From Orthonyx spaldingii (lineage: Eukaryota > Chordata > Aves > Passeriformes > Orthonychidae): a DNA stretch of 64,000 bases. Each line of letters opens with the position of its first letter. Position 1 is the stretch's first letter. The stretch lies in contig VZTJ01004385.1 of assembly GCA_013397795.1 (NCBI GenBank), positions 1,042,839 through 1,106,838 on the forward strand, in the 5' to 3' direction. Both the position numbers and the translations under genes were made by a program. This document shows positions 60,301 through 64,000 of the stretch, in pieces. The notes beneath the pieces are model-generated. The model was not told the origin of the DNA. It saw only the letters and a list, made by a program, of their open reading frames with translations, and made no database searches.

Positions 60301-60704
60301 CTCTTGCCCATCCCACCTGCACAAAGACCCAGCTCCTGCCATGTCCCACCTTTCTGGCAGCAAAGTGTGGGATTTGTACGCAACCAGCTGGGAATATTTG
60401 GGTACCAGCAGTCCCAGTTCATTCCAGCAGCACAGAAAAGTGAGGAATGAGCGAGATGGAGGCACTGCCACCATTGTGGGGACACCCCTGCAGGAGCAGA
60501 GGGCTCCCTGCATCTCCGGTCACATCCTGCCTGTCCCCAGTGCTGCTCCTGCCCTCCCTGGGGACAATGTGCCAGCTGCCACGCCACAGCTGTCCCAGCA
60601 GCACAGTGGGAGGCAGCTGAGCCCTGTATCTGTCCCCGCAGGTGACGCTGCACACCGGGCTGCCGGTGCCCGAGTTCTACGCCTCGCGCTCGGCCATGCC
60701 GTGA
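2505..60704 (+). CDS. TRIM9: TRIM9, brain E3 ubiquitin ligase; whole gene, ten joined coding exons, 704 aa
   Basis: Coding join: 2505-3320, 34933-35028, 35448-35570, 43581-43691, 44422-44575, 46560-46705, 48013-48151, 57447-57750, 58264-58426, 60642-60704. All introns are GT-AG, every phase matches, and the 2115 nt give 704 codons plus stop. Residues 1-130 form a RING split by a linker, 166-205 B-box 1, 227-259 B-box 2, about 273-382 coiled coil, 383-433 COS box, 434-528 FN3 and 529-704 SPRY. This is the class I TRIM layout. The N-terminus MEEMEEELKCPVCGSFYREP and the DSGYGSYGGF motif match mammalian TRIM9 as I know it, not its paralogue TRIM67. Known family role: a neuron-enriched cytoplasmic RING E3 ligase that binds DCC and SNAP25, non-degradatively ubiquitinates VASP in netrin-1 guided axon branching, and restrains NF-kB by binding beta-TrCP. 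Nothing is broken. Alternative exons in intron 7 and a tandem acceptor at exon 6 are listed separately. Confidence 0.97.
4595..4735 (+). mobile_element. CR1 LINE 3' fragment, degraded
   Basis: Diverged: gagggagaactttactgt followed directly by acagggcttggggcagcctgg, so it carries an internal deletion. The final tail is missing. Confidence 0.6.
6889..7058 (+). mobile_element. CR1 LINE 3' fragment
   Basis: Has ggatgtggcacttggggaca, ggttggactcggtggtc and CTTTTCCAACCTAAA with a decayed tail. Confidence 0.85.
7972..8347 (+). mobile_element. CR1 LINE 3' end, about 375 bp
   Basis: Starts at ctggagcacaaatctgatga and runs through gacaggagggggcagcc, ggtttaggctgaatat and ggcattggaaagggc to CCTAAATGATTC. 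Confidence 0.9.
8646..8877 (+). mobile_element. CR1 LINE 3' end
   Basis: Standard body (ggccctggcacagggtgccc, ggatccctggaagtgcccaa) ending in CCAACCCAAACCATTCCATG. Confidence 0.9.
9490..9722 (-). mobile_element. CR1 LINE 3' end, antisense
   Basis: Reverse complement of the standard CR1 3' end; tail near 9490. Confidence 0.9.
11660..11802 (+). mobile_element. CR1 LINE 3' end, short
   Basis: Begins ctggaagtgtccaaggcc and ends in aacccaaaccatcc plus tandem ATTCTGTG. Confidence 0.9.
13233..13254. repeat. T homopolymer, 22 bp
   Basis: Uninterrupted T run in intron 1. Confidence 0.95.
13721..14067 (+). mobile_element. CR1 LINE 3' end
   Basis: Shares the gcccttgtggctctgcacaa, ggtgtagattgggtatcagg and ggtggagtccccatccctgg blocks with the copies at 7972 and 30845. 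Confidence 0.9.
14246..14290 (+). mobile_element. CR1 LINE remnant
   Basis: Only the acagggcttggagcaacctgg and gtggaagg block remains. Confidence 0.5.
14723..14982 (+). mobile_element. CR1 LINE 3' end
   Basis: Has an internal deletion before aaagaagctgtggctgcccc; ends at ccaaaccattctgggatt. Confidence 0.88.
15178..15305. repeat. AT-rich low-complexity block
   Basis: Almost pure A/T with repeated gatttaaattaaata and many self-complementary tttaaa/attaat words. Confidence 0.9.
16008..16326 (+). mobile_element. CR1 LINE fragment, 3' end lost
   Basis: Covers the ctggagccacgctgggagag to cagtgtccaaggcc part, then breaks into unique DNA; no tail. Confidence 0.88.
17072..17275 (+). mobile_element. 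CR1 LINE fragment, 3' end lost
   Basis: Has ggcctcaagtcgcaccagga, gtttaggatggatattagg and gtggcacttggggacatggg; stops before the TCCAACC block. Confidence 0.88.
18762..19012 (-). mobile_element. CR1 LINE 3' end, antisense
   Basis: Reverse complement of the standard body from ttgggttggaaaggacc to the attccctgtgtcctgtc block. Confidence 0.9.
20214..20268 (-). mobile_element. CR1 LINE tail, antisense
   Basis: Only the last 55 bp: atcatggagtggtttgggtt plus ggaagtgaccttaaagg. Confidence 0.75.
20812..20871. repeat. 30-bp exact tandem duplication
   Basis: Two perfect copies of a unit that begins gggacctgcctggtgacagc. Confidence 0.95.
21099..21486 (-). mobile_element. CR1 LINE 3' end, antisense, about 390 bp
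   Basis: Nearly full set of blocks from agaatcccagaaagtttggg to the gaacaccccaactctcccag upstream part. Confidence 0.92.
22842..22989. other. Assembly gap (148 n)
   Basis: Run of n after a 15-T homopolymer (22827-22841) and directly before an antisense CR1 body. Other antisense copies carry roughly 190 bp of 3' end before this point, so the gap probably hides that part. Confidence 1.
22990..23218 (-). mobile_element. CR1 LINE fragment, antisense, cut by gap
   Basis: Starts inside the element at the gap edge (cttcccaatatcccatccat) and runs to cttggagcatctctgtg. The 3' end probably lies in the gap. Confidence 0.9.
23629..23900. repeat. 54/55-bp minisatellite, five copies
   Basis: Five head-to-tail units of 54, 54, 55, 55 and 54 bp, each starting agctgctggaagtgct and containing ctggaccagcactcacagcc. 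Open on both strands only because of repetition. Confidence 0.95.
24728..25006 (+). mobile_element. CR1 LINE 3' end
   Basis: Standard blocks with a ggattggatattaggaaaaa start and an ccattctgggattctg tail. Confidence 0.9.
25922..26372 (+). mobile_element. CR1 LINE fragment, about 450 bp, tail lost
   Basis: Among the longest 5' extents here: starts in the ggatcaggaggatgtggagc part and stops after gtggaaggtgtccctg. Confidence 0.88.
27143..27200 (+). mobile_element. CR1 LINE tail remnant
   Basis: gttggacttgatgatcttgg and CTTTTCCAACCTTTAATGA only. Confidence 0.7.
29757..30068. mobile_element. CR1 LINE with inverted 5' part (twin-priming structure)
   Basis: 29757-29875 is the CR1 3' end in antisense. 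29879-30068 is the adjacent upstream part in sense. Both break at the same CR1 position, sharing ccaaggcc. Confidence 0.85.
30845..31262 (+). mobile_element. CR1 LINE 3' end, about 420 bp
   Basis: Starts at ggagctgggaaggggctgga, includes gacaggagggggcagccggg, and ends in a decayed ttctgtggttttatg tail. Confidence 0.9.
32147..32478 (+). mobile_element. CR1 LINE 3' end
   Basis: From ctaaaggggctccaggaggg to aaaccattctgggattctgt. Confidence 0.92.
34933..35028 (+). CDS. TRIM9: TRIM9 exon 2: start of coiled coil (aa 273-304)
   Basis: This 96-nt phase 0-0 exon encodes SQLSQALNGLSDRAKEAKEF and onward, the start of the coiled coil that dimerises TRIM proteins antiparallel. Acceptor is ctcccctgcag, donor is cag|gtactg. 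It follows the very long intron 1 and sits only 419 bp before exon 3. Confidence 0.95.
35448..35570 (+). CDS. TRIM9: TRIM9 exon 3: coiled coil (aa 305-345)
   Basis: This 123-nt phase 0-0 exon encodes ENSVEFEACLVAQCDALIDA and onward to KEHEHKLK, the central coiled-coil helix. The acceptor is gccccacag and the donor is aag|gtgagc. It continues the frame of exon 2 directly (VQQIQ then ENSVEF). Confidence 0.96.
36676..37080. repeat. 37-bp minisatellite, eleven copies
   Basis: Units start at 36676 and every 37 bp to 37046. The core is atcggcatccctctccctgc followed by tcctgtcccgtccatgg. The inner eight units are identical; the outer ones carry a few substitutions. A 20-bp partial unit precedes the array. 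Confidence 0.97.
37302..37538 (-). mobile_element. CR1 LINE 3' end, antisense
   Basis: Starts gaatcctggagtggtttggt and ends at ctcatctaaacctccc; lies just after the 37-bp minisatellite. Confidence 0.9.
39526..39553. repeat. Short ggttgga tandem repeat
   Basis: Four units of ggttgga. Confidence 0.9.
39583..39683 (+). mobile_element. CR1 LINE fragment, 3' end lost
   Basis: ggaaatggcctcaagttgct, tggttggatattagggaaaa and ttcatggaaagggttgtcc only. Confidence 0.8.
41018..41452 (+). mobile_element. Two CR1 LINE copies in tandem
   Basis: A first copy is cut at gaggccctgg; a second starts about 41200 and runs to the ATTCTCTG-like tail. The gcagggttagatgg block occurs twice, 110 bp apart, with different following bases, so these are two insertions rather than a recent duplication. 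Confidence 0.85.
41858..42112 (+). mobile_element. CR1 LINE 3' end
   Basis: ggaggtttagattggatatt, ggatgtggcacttggggacg and a gcaacctgaacc end; tail decayed. Confidence 0.9.
43296..43476 (+). mobile_element. CR1 LINE 3' end with 24-bp internal inversion
   Basis: Sense copy, but 43432-43455 is the reverse complement of the expected block (gtttgggttggaagggacc instead of ggtcccttccaacccaaac). The tail after it is in sense again. Confidence 0.88.
43581..43691 (+). CDS. TRIM9: TRIM9 exon 4: end of coiled coil (aa 346-382)
   Basis: This 111-nt phase 0-0 exon encodes VVRDQISHCTVKLRQTTGLM and onward to NDPSGFLQ. The acceptor is tcccctgcag and the donor is cag|gtgggt. A CR1 copy ends 104 bp upstream. 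Confidence 0.96.
43827..43872. repeat. 18-bp tandem repeat
   Basis: Two and a half copies of atttctggaagaaattcc. Confidence 0.9.
44127..44350 (+). repeat. Duplicated segment copy 1, upstream of exon 5
   Basis: Pairs with 45918-46154; shared blocks include gcccatcctgtctgggg, tttgggcagtgaggatgagg and gagtgggctgtgggacacgt. Confidence 0.92.
44422..44575 (+). CDS. TRIM9: TRIM9 exon 5: COS box (aa 383-433)
   Basis: This 154-nt exon (phase 0 in, 1 out) encodes ISDALIRRVHLTEDQWGKGT and onward to HQLDFVQMK. It covers the C-terminal subgroup one signature (COS) box that class I TRIMs use to associate with microtubules. The acceptor is ctgccctgcag and the donor is aag|gtaagg. It is flanked on both sides by copies of a duplicated 0.23-kb segment. 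Confidence 0.95.
44576..46559 (+). other. TRIM9: TRIM9 intron 5
   Basis: Phase 1 intron holding copy 2 of the 0.23-kb duplicated segment. It ends at the tandem acceptor. No CR1 is recognised. Confidence 0.85.
45918..46154 (+). repeat. Duplicated segment copy 2, downstream of exon 5
   Basis: Same orientation as copy 1, about 1.79 kb away, roughly 90% alike by eye, with small indels. Confidence 0.92.
46560..46705 (+). CDS. TRIM9: TRIM9 exon 6: first half of FN3 domain (aa 434-482)
   Basis: This 146-nt exon (phase 1 in, 0 out) encodes V then PAPPILQLEECCTHNNSATL and onward to ELDDGNGGQFR, the first strands of the fibronectin type III domain. The acceptor used here is ctcctccccag at 46558-46559. 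An in-frame AG lies 12 nt upstream (46546-46547) and would add four residues (see findings). The donor is agg|gtaggt. Confidence 0.95.
46937..47107 (+). mobile_element. CR1 LINE 3' end
   Basis: gttgcccagagaagctgtgg to tandem ATTCCATG octamers. Confidence 0.92.
47478..47850 (-). mobile_element. CR1 LINE fragment, antisense, upstream part
   Basis: From ttcccaatatcccatccatc through cagcagctccacatcctcct to aggtgggatctcacctgagc; extends further 5' than most copies and lacks the 3' end. Confidence 0.9.
48013..48151 (+). CDS. TRIM9: TRIM9 exon 7: second half of FN3 domain (aa 483-528)
   Basis: This 139-nt exon (phase 0 in, 1 out) encodes EVYVGKETMCTVDGLHFNST and onward to KTLVLQTSE. The acceptor is gttgccttgcag and the donor is gag g|gtaagg. 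All alternative exons proposed in intron 7 start from this phase 1 donor. Reading through the donor gives a short open tail that ends at 48252. Confidence 0.95.
52342..52530 (+). CDS. TRIM9: Candidate TRIM9 cassette exon 7a, 63 residues, serine-rich FN3-SPRY linker
   Basis: The stretch from an AG at 52340-52341 to a strong GCCG|GTGAGC donor is 189 nt. It is open in the frame set by exon 7 (phase 1 in, phase 1 out). Joined to the G left by exon 7 it reads DTQSEEQTLPFPVP, then RRMSPFSSTLNLQPSF, then a Ser/Leu-rich end LHSSLQSLNSA, closing on the same phase. It lies in no repeat, and its base composition and codons look protein-coding, unlike the surrounding intron. I believe longer mammalian TRIM9 isoforms carry a similar insert here, but that is from memory. 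It is not needed for the canonical protein, so it should be alternative. The 3' splice site has a weak pyrimidine tract, as is common for regulated exons. Confidence 0.7.
52829..52911 (-). mobile_element. CR1 LINE tail, antisense
   Basis: tcacagaatggtttgggttg to ggcagggacactttccc only. It starts 299 bp after candidate exon 7a. Confidence 0.85.
53108..53276 (+). mobile_element. CR1 LINE 3' end
   Basis: Diverged agcccagagaggttgtggtg start, then cccaaaccagtctgggattc and ATTCTGTG tail. Confidence 0.88.
53514..53607. repeat. Old palindromic (hairpin) element, 94 bp
   Basis: Left end gggccctgattcttcc pairs with right end ggaagaatgggggccc, and the inner ctggatttacaccg pairs with cgttgtaagcccgg. 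The whole is one imperfect inverted repeat. Confidence 0.7.
54205..54605. repeat. 18-bp minisatellite
   Basis: About twenty units of aagctcctggatcaggac and variants. The edges are diverged and the centre near perfect. It continues past the single-base gap as an exact repeat. Confidence 0.95.
54511..54779. repeat. 131-bp identical direct repeat across the single-base gap
   Basis: 54511-54641 and 54649-54779 are identical base for base, including the unique sequence after the array. Confidence 0.97.
54642..54642. other. Single-base gap at a false or true duplication
   Basis: A lone n, with 131 bp before it (54511-54641) repeated identically just after it (54649-54779). Confidence 1.
55021..55065 (+). 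CDS. TRIM9: Candidate TRIM9 alternative exon 7b, 15 residues, with GC donor
   Basis: A good acceptor (ggagtggtttttcag, ending 55020) opens 45 nt that read VNLENLYQADKILYQ in the phase 1 frame of exon 7 and leave a final G, again phase 1-1. The sequence after CCAAG is gctaaa, so the donor would be a GC site. If it is not spliced, the frame stops at TAA a codon later (ILYQG then stop). The neighbourhood is AT-richer unique DNA, not CR1. It could be a rare GC-AG exon, a terminal exon, or an exon decayed in this lineage. Confidence 0.42.
55490..55656 (-). mobile_element. CR1 LINE 3' end, antisense
   Basis: atcatggaatcatttaggtt, cccaagtgccacatccacac, then ggactccaccactgccctgg. Confidence 0.9.
55811..56060 (+). 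mobile_element. CR1 LINE 3' end
   Basis: ggaaggaattcctggctgtg to ccattccatgattccatgat. Confidence 0.92.
56428..56451 (+). CDS. TRIM9: Candidate TRIM9 24-nt microexon 7c, 8 residues
   Basis: A pyrimidine-rich tract with two TGC motifs precedes an AG at 56426-56427. Then 24 nt read VDIKKMVA in the phase 1 frame and end in GCAG|GTACGG, a fair donor. Length and phase (1-1) allow free inclusion between exon 7 (or 7a/7b) and exon 8. Short exons with upstream UGC motifs are the class controlled by the neuronal splicing factor SRRM4, and TRIM9 is a neuronal gene. The peptide is charged and hydrophobic and would sit just before the SPRY domain. Confidence 0.5.
56997..57124 (+). mobile_element. CR1 LINE 3' end, short
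   Basis: ccaggccaggctgcttggag to accattccacgactctataa. Confidence 0.88.
57447..57750 (+). CDS. TRIM9: TRIM9 exon 8: main part of B30.2/SPRY (aa 529-630)
   Basis: This 304-nt exon (phase 1 in, 2 out) encodes VAWFSFDPSSAHADIIFSND and onward, including DDRVVLGKTGFSKGLHYWEL, PDPAFGVARIDV and DKAWAMYVDNNRSWFMHNNS, all typical SPRY core motifs. The acceptor is gtgtgttccag and the donor is acag|gtaggt. The SPRY domain is the substrate- and partner-binding end of the protein. Confidence 0.96.
58264..58426 (+). CDS. TRIM9: TRIM9 exon 9: SPRY continued (aa 630-684)
   Basis: This 163-nt exon (phase 2 in, 0 out) completes the split Arg630 and encodes TEGGITKGATVGVLLDLTRR and onward to FFPAVSLNRNVQ, the LDL..TLTF..N and GLFFPAVSLN signatures of the SPRY C-terminal sheet. 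The acceptor is cctgccacag and the donor is cag|gtaagg. Confidence 0.96.
58427..60641 (+). other. TRIM9: TRIM9 intron 9
   Basis: Phase 0 intron with one CR1 copy, an AT-rich unique stretch at 59880-60010 and a CCCTCCACTGTCCC-type low-complexity run at about 60185-60250. Confidence 0.8.
59096..59404 (+). mobile_element. CR1 LINE 3' end
   Basis: agagagggactttggaaaag to caaactgttctgggatttt. Confidence 0.9.
60642..60704 (+). CDS. TRIM9: TRIM9 exon 10: C-terminus and stop (aa 685-704)
   Basis: The acceptor tgtccccgcag is followed by VTLHTGLPVPEFYASRSAMP and TGA at 60702-60704. LHTGLPVP is the conserved last SPRY strand; the last few residues differ from mammalian ends, as expected for a free C-terminus. 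The 3'UTR follows directly. Confidence 0.95.
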   Translation: MTLHTGLPVPEFYASRSAMP

Positions 60705-62275
60705 GGACGCTCCCGGAGCCGGCTGCCTCTTCTCAGGATGAGAGGAGCCAGCCCGTTCCCTCCTGCAGGACAAGGCCGGGTCCCTGCCCAGGGTCCCTGC
60801 CCAGCTGCCAGGTCCCTGCTCGGCCGCCGGGTCCGTGCTCGGCCTCTGGCCGGAGGCGGGGAGGCAAATCGGGAAGGACGATCCCGGCTTTCGGCTGTCT
60901 CCGCACTCCGGCCTCCGCGCTGTCCCGTGTGTGTGCGCTTTGCTCTTTAGCTCTCTTTGGCTGATCAAGTACCTAGGTAGCCTGAGCTGTTCTCCTGTGT
61001 CCGCTTTTAGGTTTGGTTTTCCTGATTTCAGTTGGGGTTTGGGGGGGGAGGCAGTTCCGTGTCTCTTTCCCCTCCCGTGGGGCCGGACGGAGGGACCCCA
61101 CCACAGGAACGCTTCCGCCCACGCCATCCTGGTTACTTTGCAGGATGTTTCTTTCCCCCGTGGCCTTTCTTGCAGAGCACCCTCGGTCATGTGTAGAGGT
61201 GGGTCCTGGATTACCAGTCAGTCTCCATGTCCTCACCAAAACACCCCACTCTGTCCCGTGTCCCCCTGGGGCGTCTCTGTGGGGCAGGGGGTGGCCGTCC
61301 TGTCCCCAGGTGCTCTGGGTGCTGGCAGCCCCTTGGTCAGGTGCCGAATGCCCACGGGGGGCTCTCCAGGGGCCCCCCACACCTCGGTGCCAGCACACAC
61401 ACCACAGCCATAGACCGGAGAGCCCTCGCCCGGCTCTTTGGAGATTAGTGTTTATTTTTTTATAGTTGCCATATAAAGCCTAGCCTTAAATTCAACTGAT
61501 AGTGTCCTTCCAATCACCGGAGAATTCATTCTACAGTGAGGGTCTGACAGAGAGCCCGGGGCGGGGATGGGATGAGAGGAAGGAGAGCTGGCCACAGCCC
61601 TGCCACGCACTCAGGAACCCGCGCCTGCTGCCGGCAGCAGCTCCCGTCGGCCTCCATCCCCTACTTGACTTCCTGGTAATTCAGAGGCGGGAGAGGAGCG
61701 GTGCCAGCCCCGTGGCTGAGCCGAGAGCGCCTGCATGCGCGTGTCCCGCGTCCCCTCGCTTCGCCCTGCGGTCCCTGCAGAGCCAGGACGGGCAGCGGGA
61801 TCGCTGCCGGCCGCGTCCGGCCTTCCCAGCCCGCCGGAGCTCTGCGTGGGATGCGACGGGAGCGCCGGCCCAGCAGAAAGACAAGTGTAAATAGCCCATT
61901 CCCTCCAGCGTGCCCTCCTCTAGGACAGTCCCGTTCACTCCCTCGTTGCTCTAGCATTAAGTTTTCCTAATTTATTGGATGGGTGCTATCTCGTTGACTC
62001 CCGCCGAGGAGTTCCTCCAGCTGCCGGAGAGCCGTGTTGCGGGACAACGCCGGGCAGCTCCTCGGTGCATCCCTGAGGAGCCCCCGTGGCTGGCTCACCC
62101 GGGGCTCCTCTCTCAGCCGTCGTCCCCCGTCCTTTAGGATGTTCATGGTGCTTCTTAGAGTCCCAGTGATTGTAAGACGTCGTCCCCCCGTTGCGCGATG
62201 GTAGCTGCACAGAGCCGCTGTACTGACCAGAAGTGTCACGTTTGCTGTTCTAATAAAGGACTTTTACGAGAGGAG
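60705..62275 (+). other. TRIM9: TRIM9 3'UTR
   Basis: Repeat-free sequence following the stop codon, with T/A-rich patches (61448-61475, 61960-61980) typical of UTRs. It ends shortly after a TAATAAAGG signal. CR1 material resumes only at 62415, which also suggests that the transcribed unit ends near 62.27 kb. The exact cleavage site is inferred. Confidence 0.7.
62252..62257 (+). terminator. TRIM9: Polyadenylation signal AATAAA of TRIM9
   Basis: Canonical AATAAA about 1.55 kb after the stop codon, the first one on this strand in the UTR. Cleavage would be expected 10-30 nt later. Confidence 0.7.
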
Positions 62276-62414
62276 GGCAGAGCTTCCAGAGCATCTCTGT
62301 GCTTCACTTCCCATCTCATCCCCCCTGCTGCACATCCTGCACTGTCCTTGGCTGCAGATGGTGGCAGAGAACGGACACAACTCAGTCAGTGGGAGGGAGG
62401 GGGGCATGGAAGCC

Positions 62415-62503
62415 ACTTGAAGGAATTTCTGGCTGGGAGGGTGGGGAGGCCCCAGAACGGGTTGTCCAGAAAAGCTGTGGCTTCCCCTGGGTCCCTTGGA
62501 AGG
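62415..62503 (+). mobile_element. CR1 LINE remnant
   Basis: gaatttctggctgggagggt to aaaagctgtggcttcccctg only; first repeat after the TRIM9 polyadenylation signal. Confidence 0.75.
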
Positions 62504-62921
62504 AGGGAGGAATGACCAAGGCTGGATAGAGAGGAGCATCTCCCCAGGGAGATGAAATGGAGGCAAAATGCTACAGGATGAGTGGAGGGGGGGCCATTTC
62601 CAAGGGAACAGCATGGACAGTTCCCCCAGGGCCGTGAGAAGGACTCGCTGCTGGGATATCAGTGCCTGCTCTGTTTGCCCAGAGTGACTCAGGAGAGGTT
62701 TTCAATGTGCAGCCTCTGAGCTCATCGCGGGCTCGAGTCCAGGGCTAAAGAAGAAAATGCTAATGCACAAAGTGCATCTCCGAAGGATGCTTGTTCCTTC
62801 CAGAGTGGGAATGTGCCCAGACACCAGAGATACAGGAAACTGCATCCTCACTGCAGCATGTAAAACCAGCCTGTAAGTCATGTACAGCACAGGGAACAGC
62901 CCAGGGCCAGAGCATCTGTGG

Positions 62922-63228
62922 CAAAAGGACAAGGGGGAATGGTTTTGTACTGACAATGGGGAGATTTGGATGAGGTATTGGGAAGAAATTCCTCCCTGTG
63001 AGGGTGGGGAGGCCCTGGCACAGGGTGCCCACAGAAGCTGTGGCTGCCCCTGGATCCCTGGCAGTGCCCGCCCCTGGATCCCTGGCAGTGCCCAAGGCCA
63101 GGTTGGATGAGGTTTGGAGCAACCTGGGACAGTGGAAGGTGTCCCTGCCATGGCAGGGGTGGCACTGGATGGGCTTTAAGGTCCTTTCCAACACAAACCA
63201 TTCCATGATTCTGTGATTCTGTTACTCT
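62922..63228 (+). mobile_element. CR1 LINE 3' end with 24-bp tandem duplication
   Basis: Standard copy; the block from gcccctggatccctgg is doubled exactly (63046-63069 and 63070-63093). Tail ATTCTGTG repeats. Confidence 0.92.
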
Positions 63229-63257
63229 GGATGGAGGGCTGTGCATGGATCTAATCT

Positions 63258-63620
63258 AATCTAACCCTGCCCTCTGCCAGTGGAAGCCATTCCCTGTGTC
63301 CTGTCCCTCCAGCCCTTGTCCCCAGTCCCTCTCCAGCTCTCCTGGAGCCCCTTTAGGCCCTGCAAGGGGCTCTGAGCTCTCCCTGGAGCTTCTCTTCTCC
63401 AGGTGAACACCCCCAGCTCTCCCAGCCTGGCTCCAGAGCAGAGGGGCTCCAGCCCTTGGAGCATCTCTGTGGCCTCCTCTGGACTCTCTCCAGCAGCTCC
63501 ACGTCCTTCTTATGTTGGAGACCCCAGAGCTGGATGCAGCACTGCAGGTGGGGTCTCACCTGAGTGGGGCAGAAGGGCAGAATCCCATTTCCTTGCCTTG
63601 CTGCCCACCCTGCTGGGGAT
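63258..63620 (-). mobile_element. CR1 LINE fragment, antisense, upstream part
   Basis: ccctgccctctgccagtgga through cagcagctccacgtccttct to ggtggggtctcacctgagtg; 3' end missing. It lies next to a sense copy. Confidence 0.9.
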
Positions 63621-63639
63621 GAGGAGAGGTAAAACACAC

Positions 63640-64000
63640 AGCCTGGAAAGCCTGCGGAGCCATGGCTGGAGGAGGAGGAGGAGGAGGATAAGCAGGAGGG
63701 GGAGGAGAAAGCGCTGCGTTGCAAGCTCATATCGGATATTCTTGCCCTTGGGAGGAACCGGAGGCCGGGCAGGGCAGGGTCCGGCGGGCAGGGCAGGGCA
63801 CTGCGGGCGGCCACCGTGCGGGAGGCGGCTGGGAAGAGCCCGGAACCGGGGGAAGAGATCCCACGGCACTTCCAGAGGGATTGCGGGCGGGAAGAGAACC
63901 GTGAGGAGCCGGGGGAAAGGGAGGGGACCGGGAGATGCTGCGGGGGAGGGCGGGGGGCAGTCGGGCAGGGAGGGACCGTGACACGGGGAGGGGACCGTGC
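63640..64000. promoter_or_regulatory. GC- and CpG-rich, promoter-like region at window end
   Basis: After the last CR1 the sequence becomes G-rich with many CpGs, GGGCGG-like boxes and a GGA repeat. There is no open frame resembling a known protein. In mammals the gene downstream of TRIM9 on the same strand is PYGL, so this may be the promoter of that neighbour. That is inference; no PYGL coding sequence is visible before the window ends. Confidence 0.35.

Noticed and set aside
1..64000. tRNA, rRNA, CRISPR array, phage or plasmid functions
   Set aside because: No cloverleaf, spaced direct-repeat or bacterial gene signal; the regular repeats are minisatellites and CR1.

Overview
The window is a draft-assembly piece of a bird genome, possibly a songbird; the order is a guess. 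The class call rests on about forty CR1 LINE 3' ends, most sharing the avian tail in which an ATTCTGTG/ATTCCATG-type octamer follows a TCCAACC(C/T)AA(A) block. It also rests on compact, GC-rich introns and a vertebrate-type split gene with consensus GT-AG sites. There are three assembly gaps: 2375-2455, 22842-22989 and a single n at 54642. I see no bacterial, plasmid, phage, CRISPR, tRNA or rRNA signal.

One protein-coding gene dominates: TRIM9, on the + strand, from its start codon at 2505 to its stop codon ending at 60704. Ten constitutive coding exons join in frame to 2115 nt, or 704 residues. The domain order is split RING with a DSGxxS phosphodegron, B-box 1, B-box 2, coiled coil, COS box, FN3 and B30.2/SPRY. 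Exon 1 (2505-3320) lies in a CpG-rich promoter region. Intron 1 is about 31.6 kb and holds about half of the CR1 copies. Exons 2-3 lie at about 35 kb, exons 4-7 at 43.6-48.2 kb, and exons 8-10 at 57.4-60.7 kb. A 3'UTR of about 1.55 kb runs to an AATAAA at 62252. After more CR1, the last 350 bp is again GC-rich and promoter-like, perhaps the 5' end of a neighbouring gene.

The most interesting part is intron 7, which separates the FN3 and SPRY coding exons. It holds three candidate alternative exons of 189, 45 and 24 nt. Each is open in frame, multiple-of-three in length and phase 1-1, so any combination could be spliced in without disturbing the frame. Together they would add up to 86 residues, largely a serine-rich linker, between FN3 and SPRY. 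The 24-nt one looks like a neuronal microexon. Two further isoform switches are visible: a tandem 3' splice site 12 nt apart at exon 6, and a short read-through form ending in retained intron 7.

The rest is intronic or flanking DNA: CR1 fragments (one with a twin-priming structure, one with a 24-bp micro-inversion), three coding-looking but non-genic minisatellites, a 0.23-kb duplicated segment on both sides of exon 5, an old palindromic element, and several AT-rich, homeodomain-site-like unique stretches that are candidate conserved non-coding elements.
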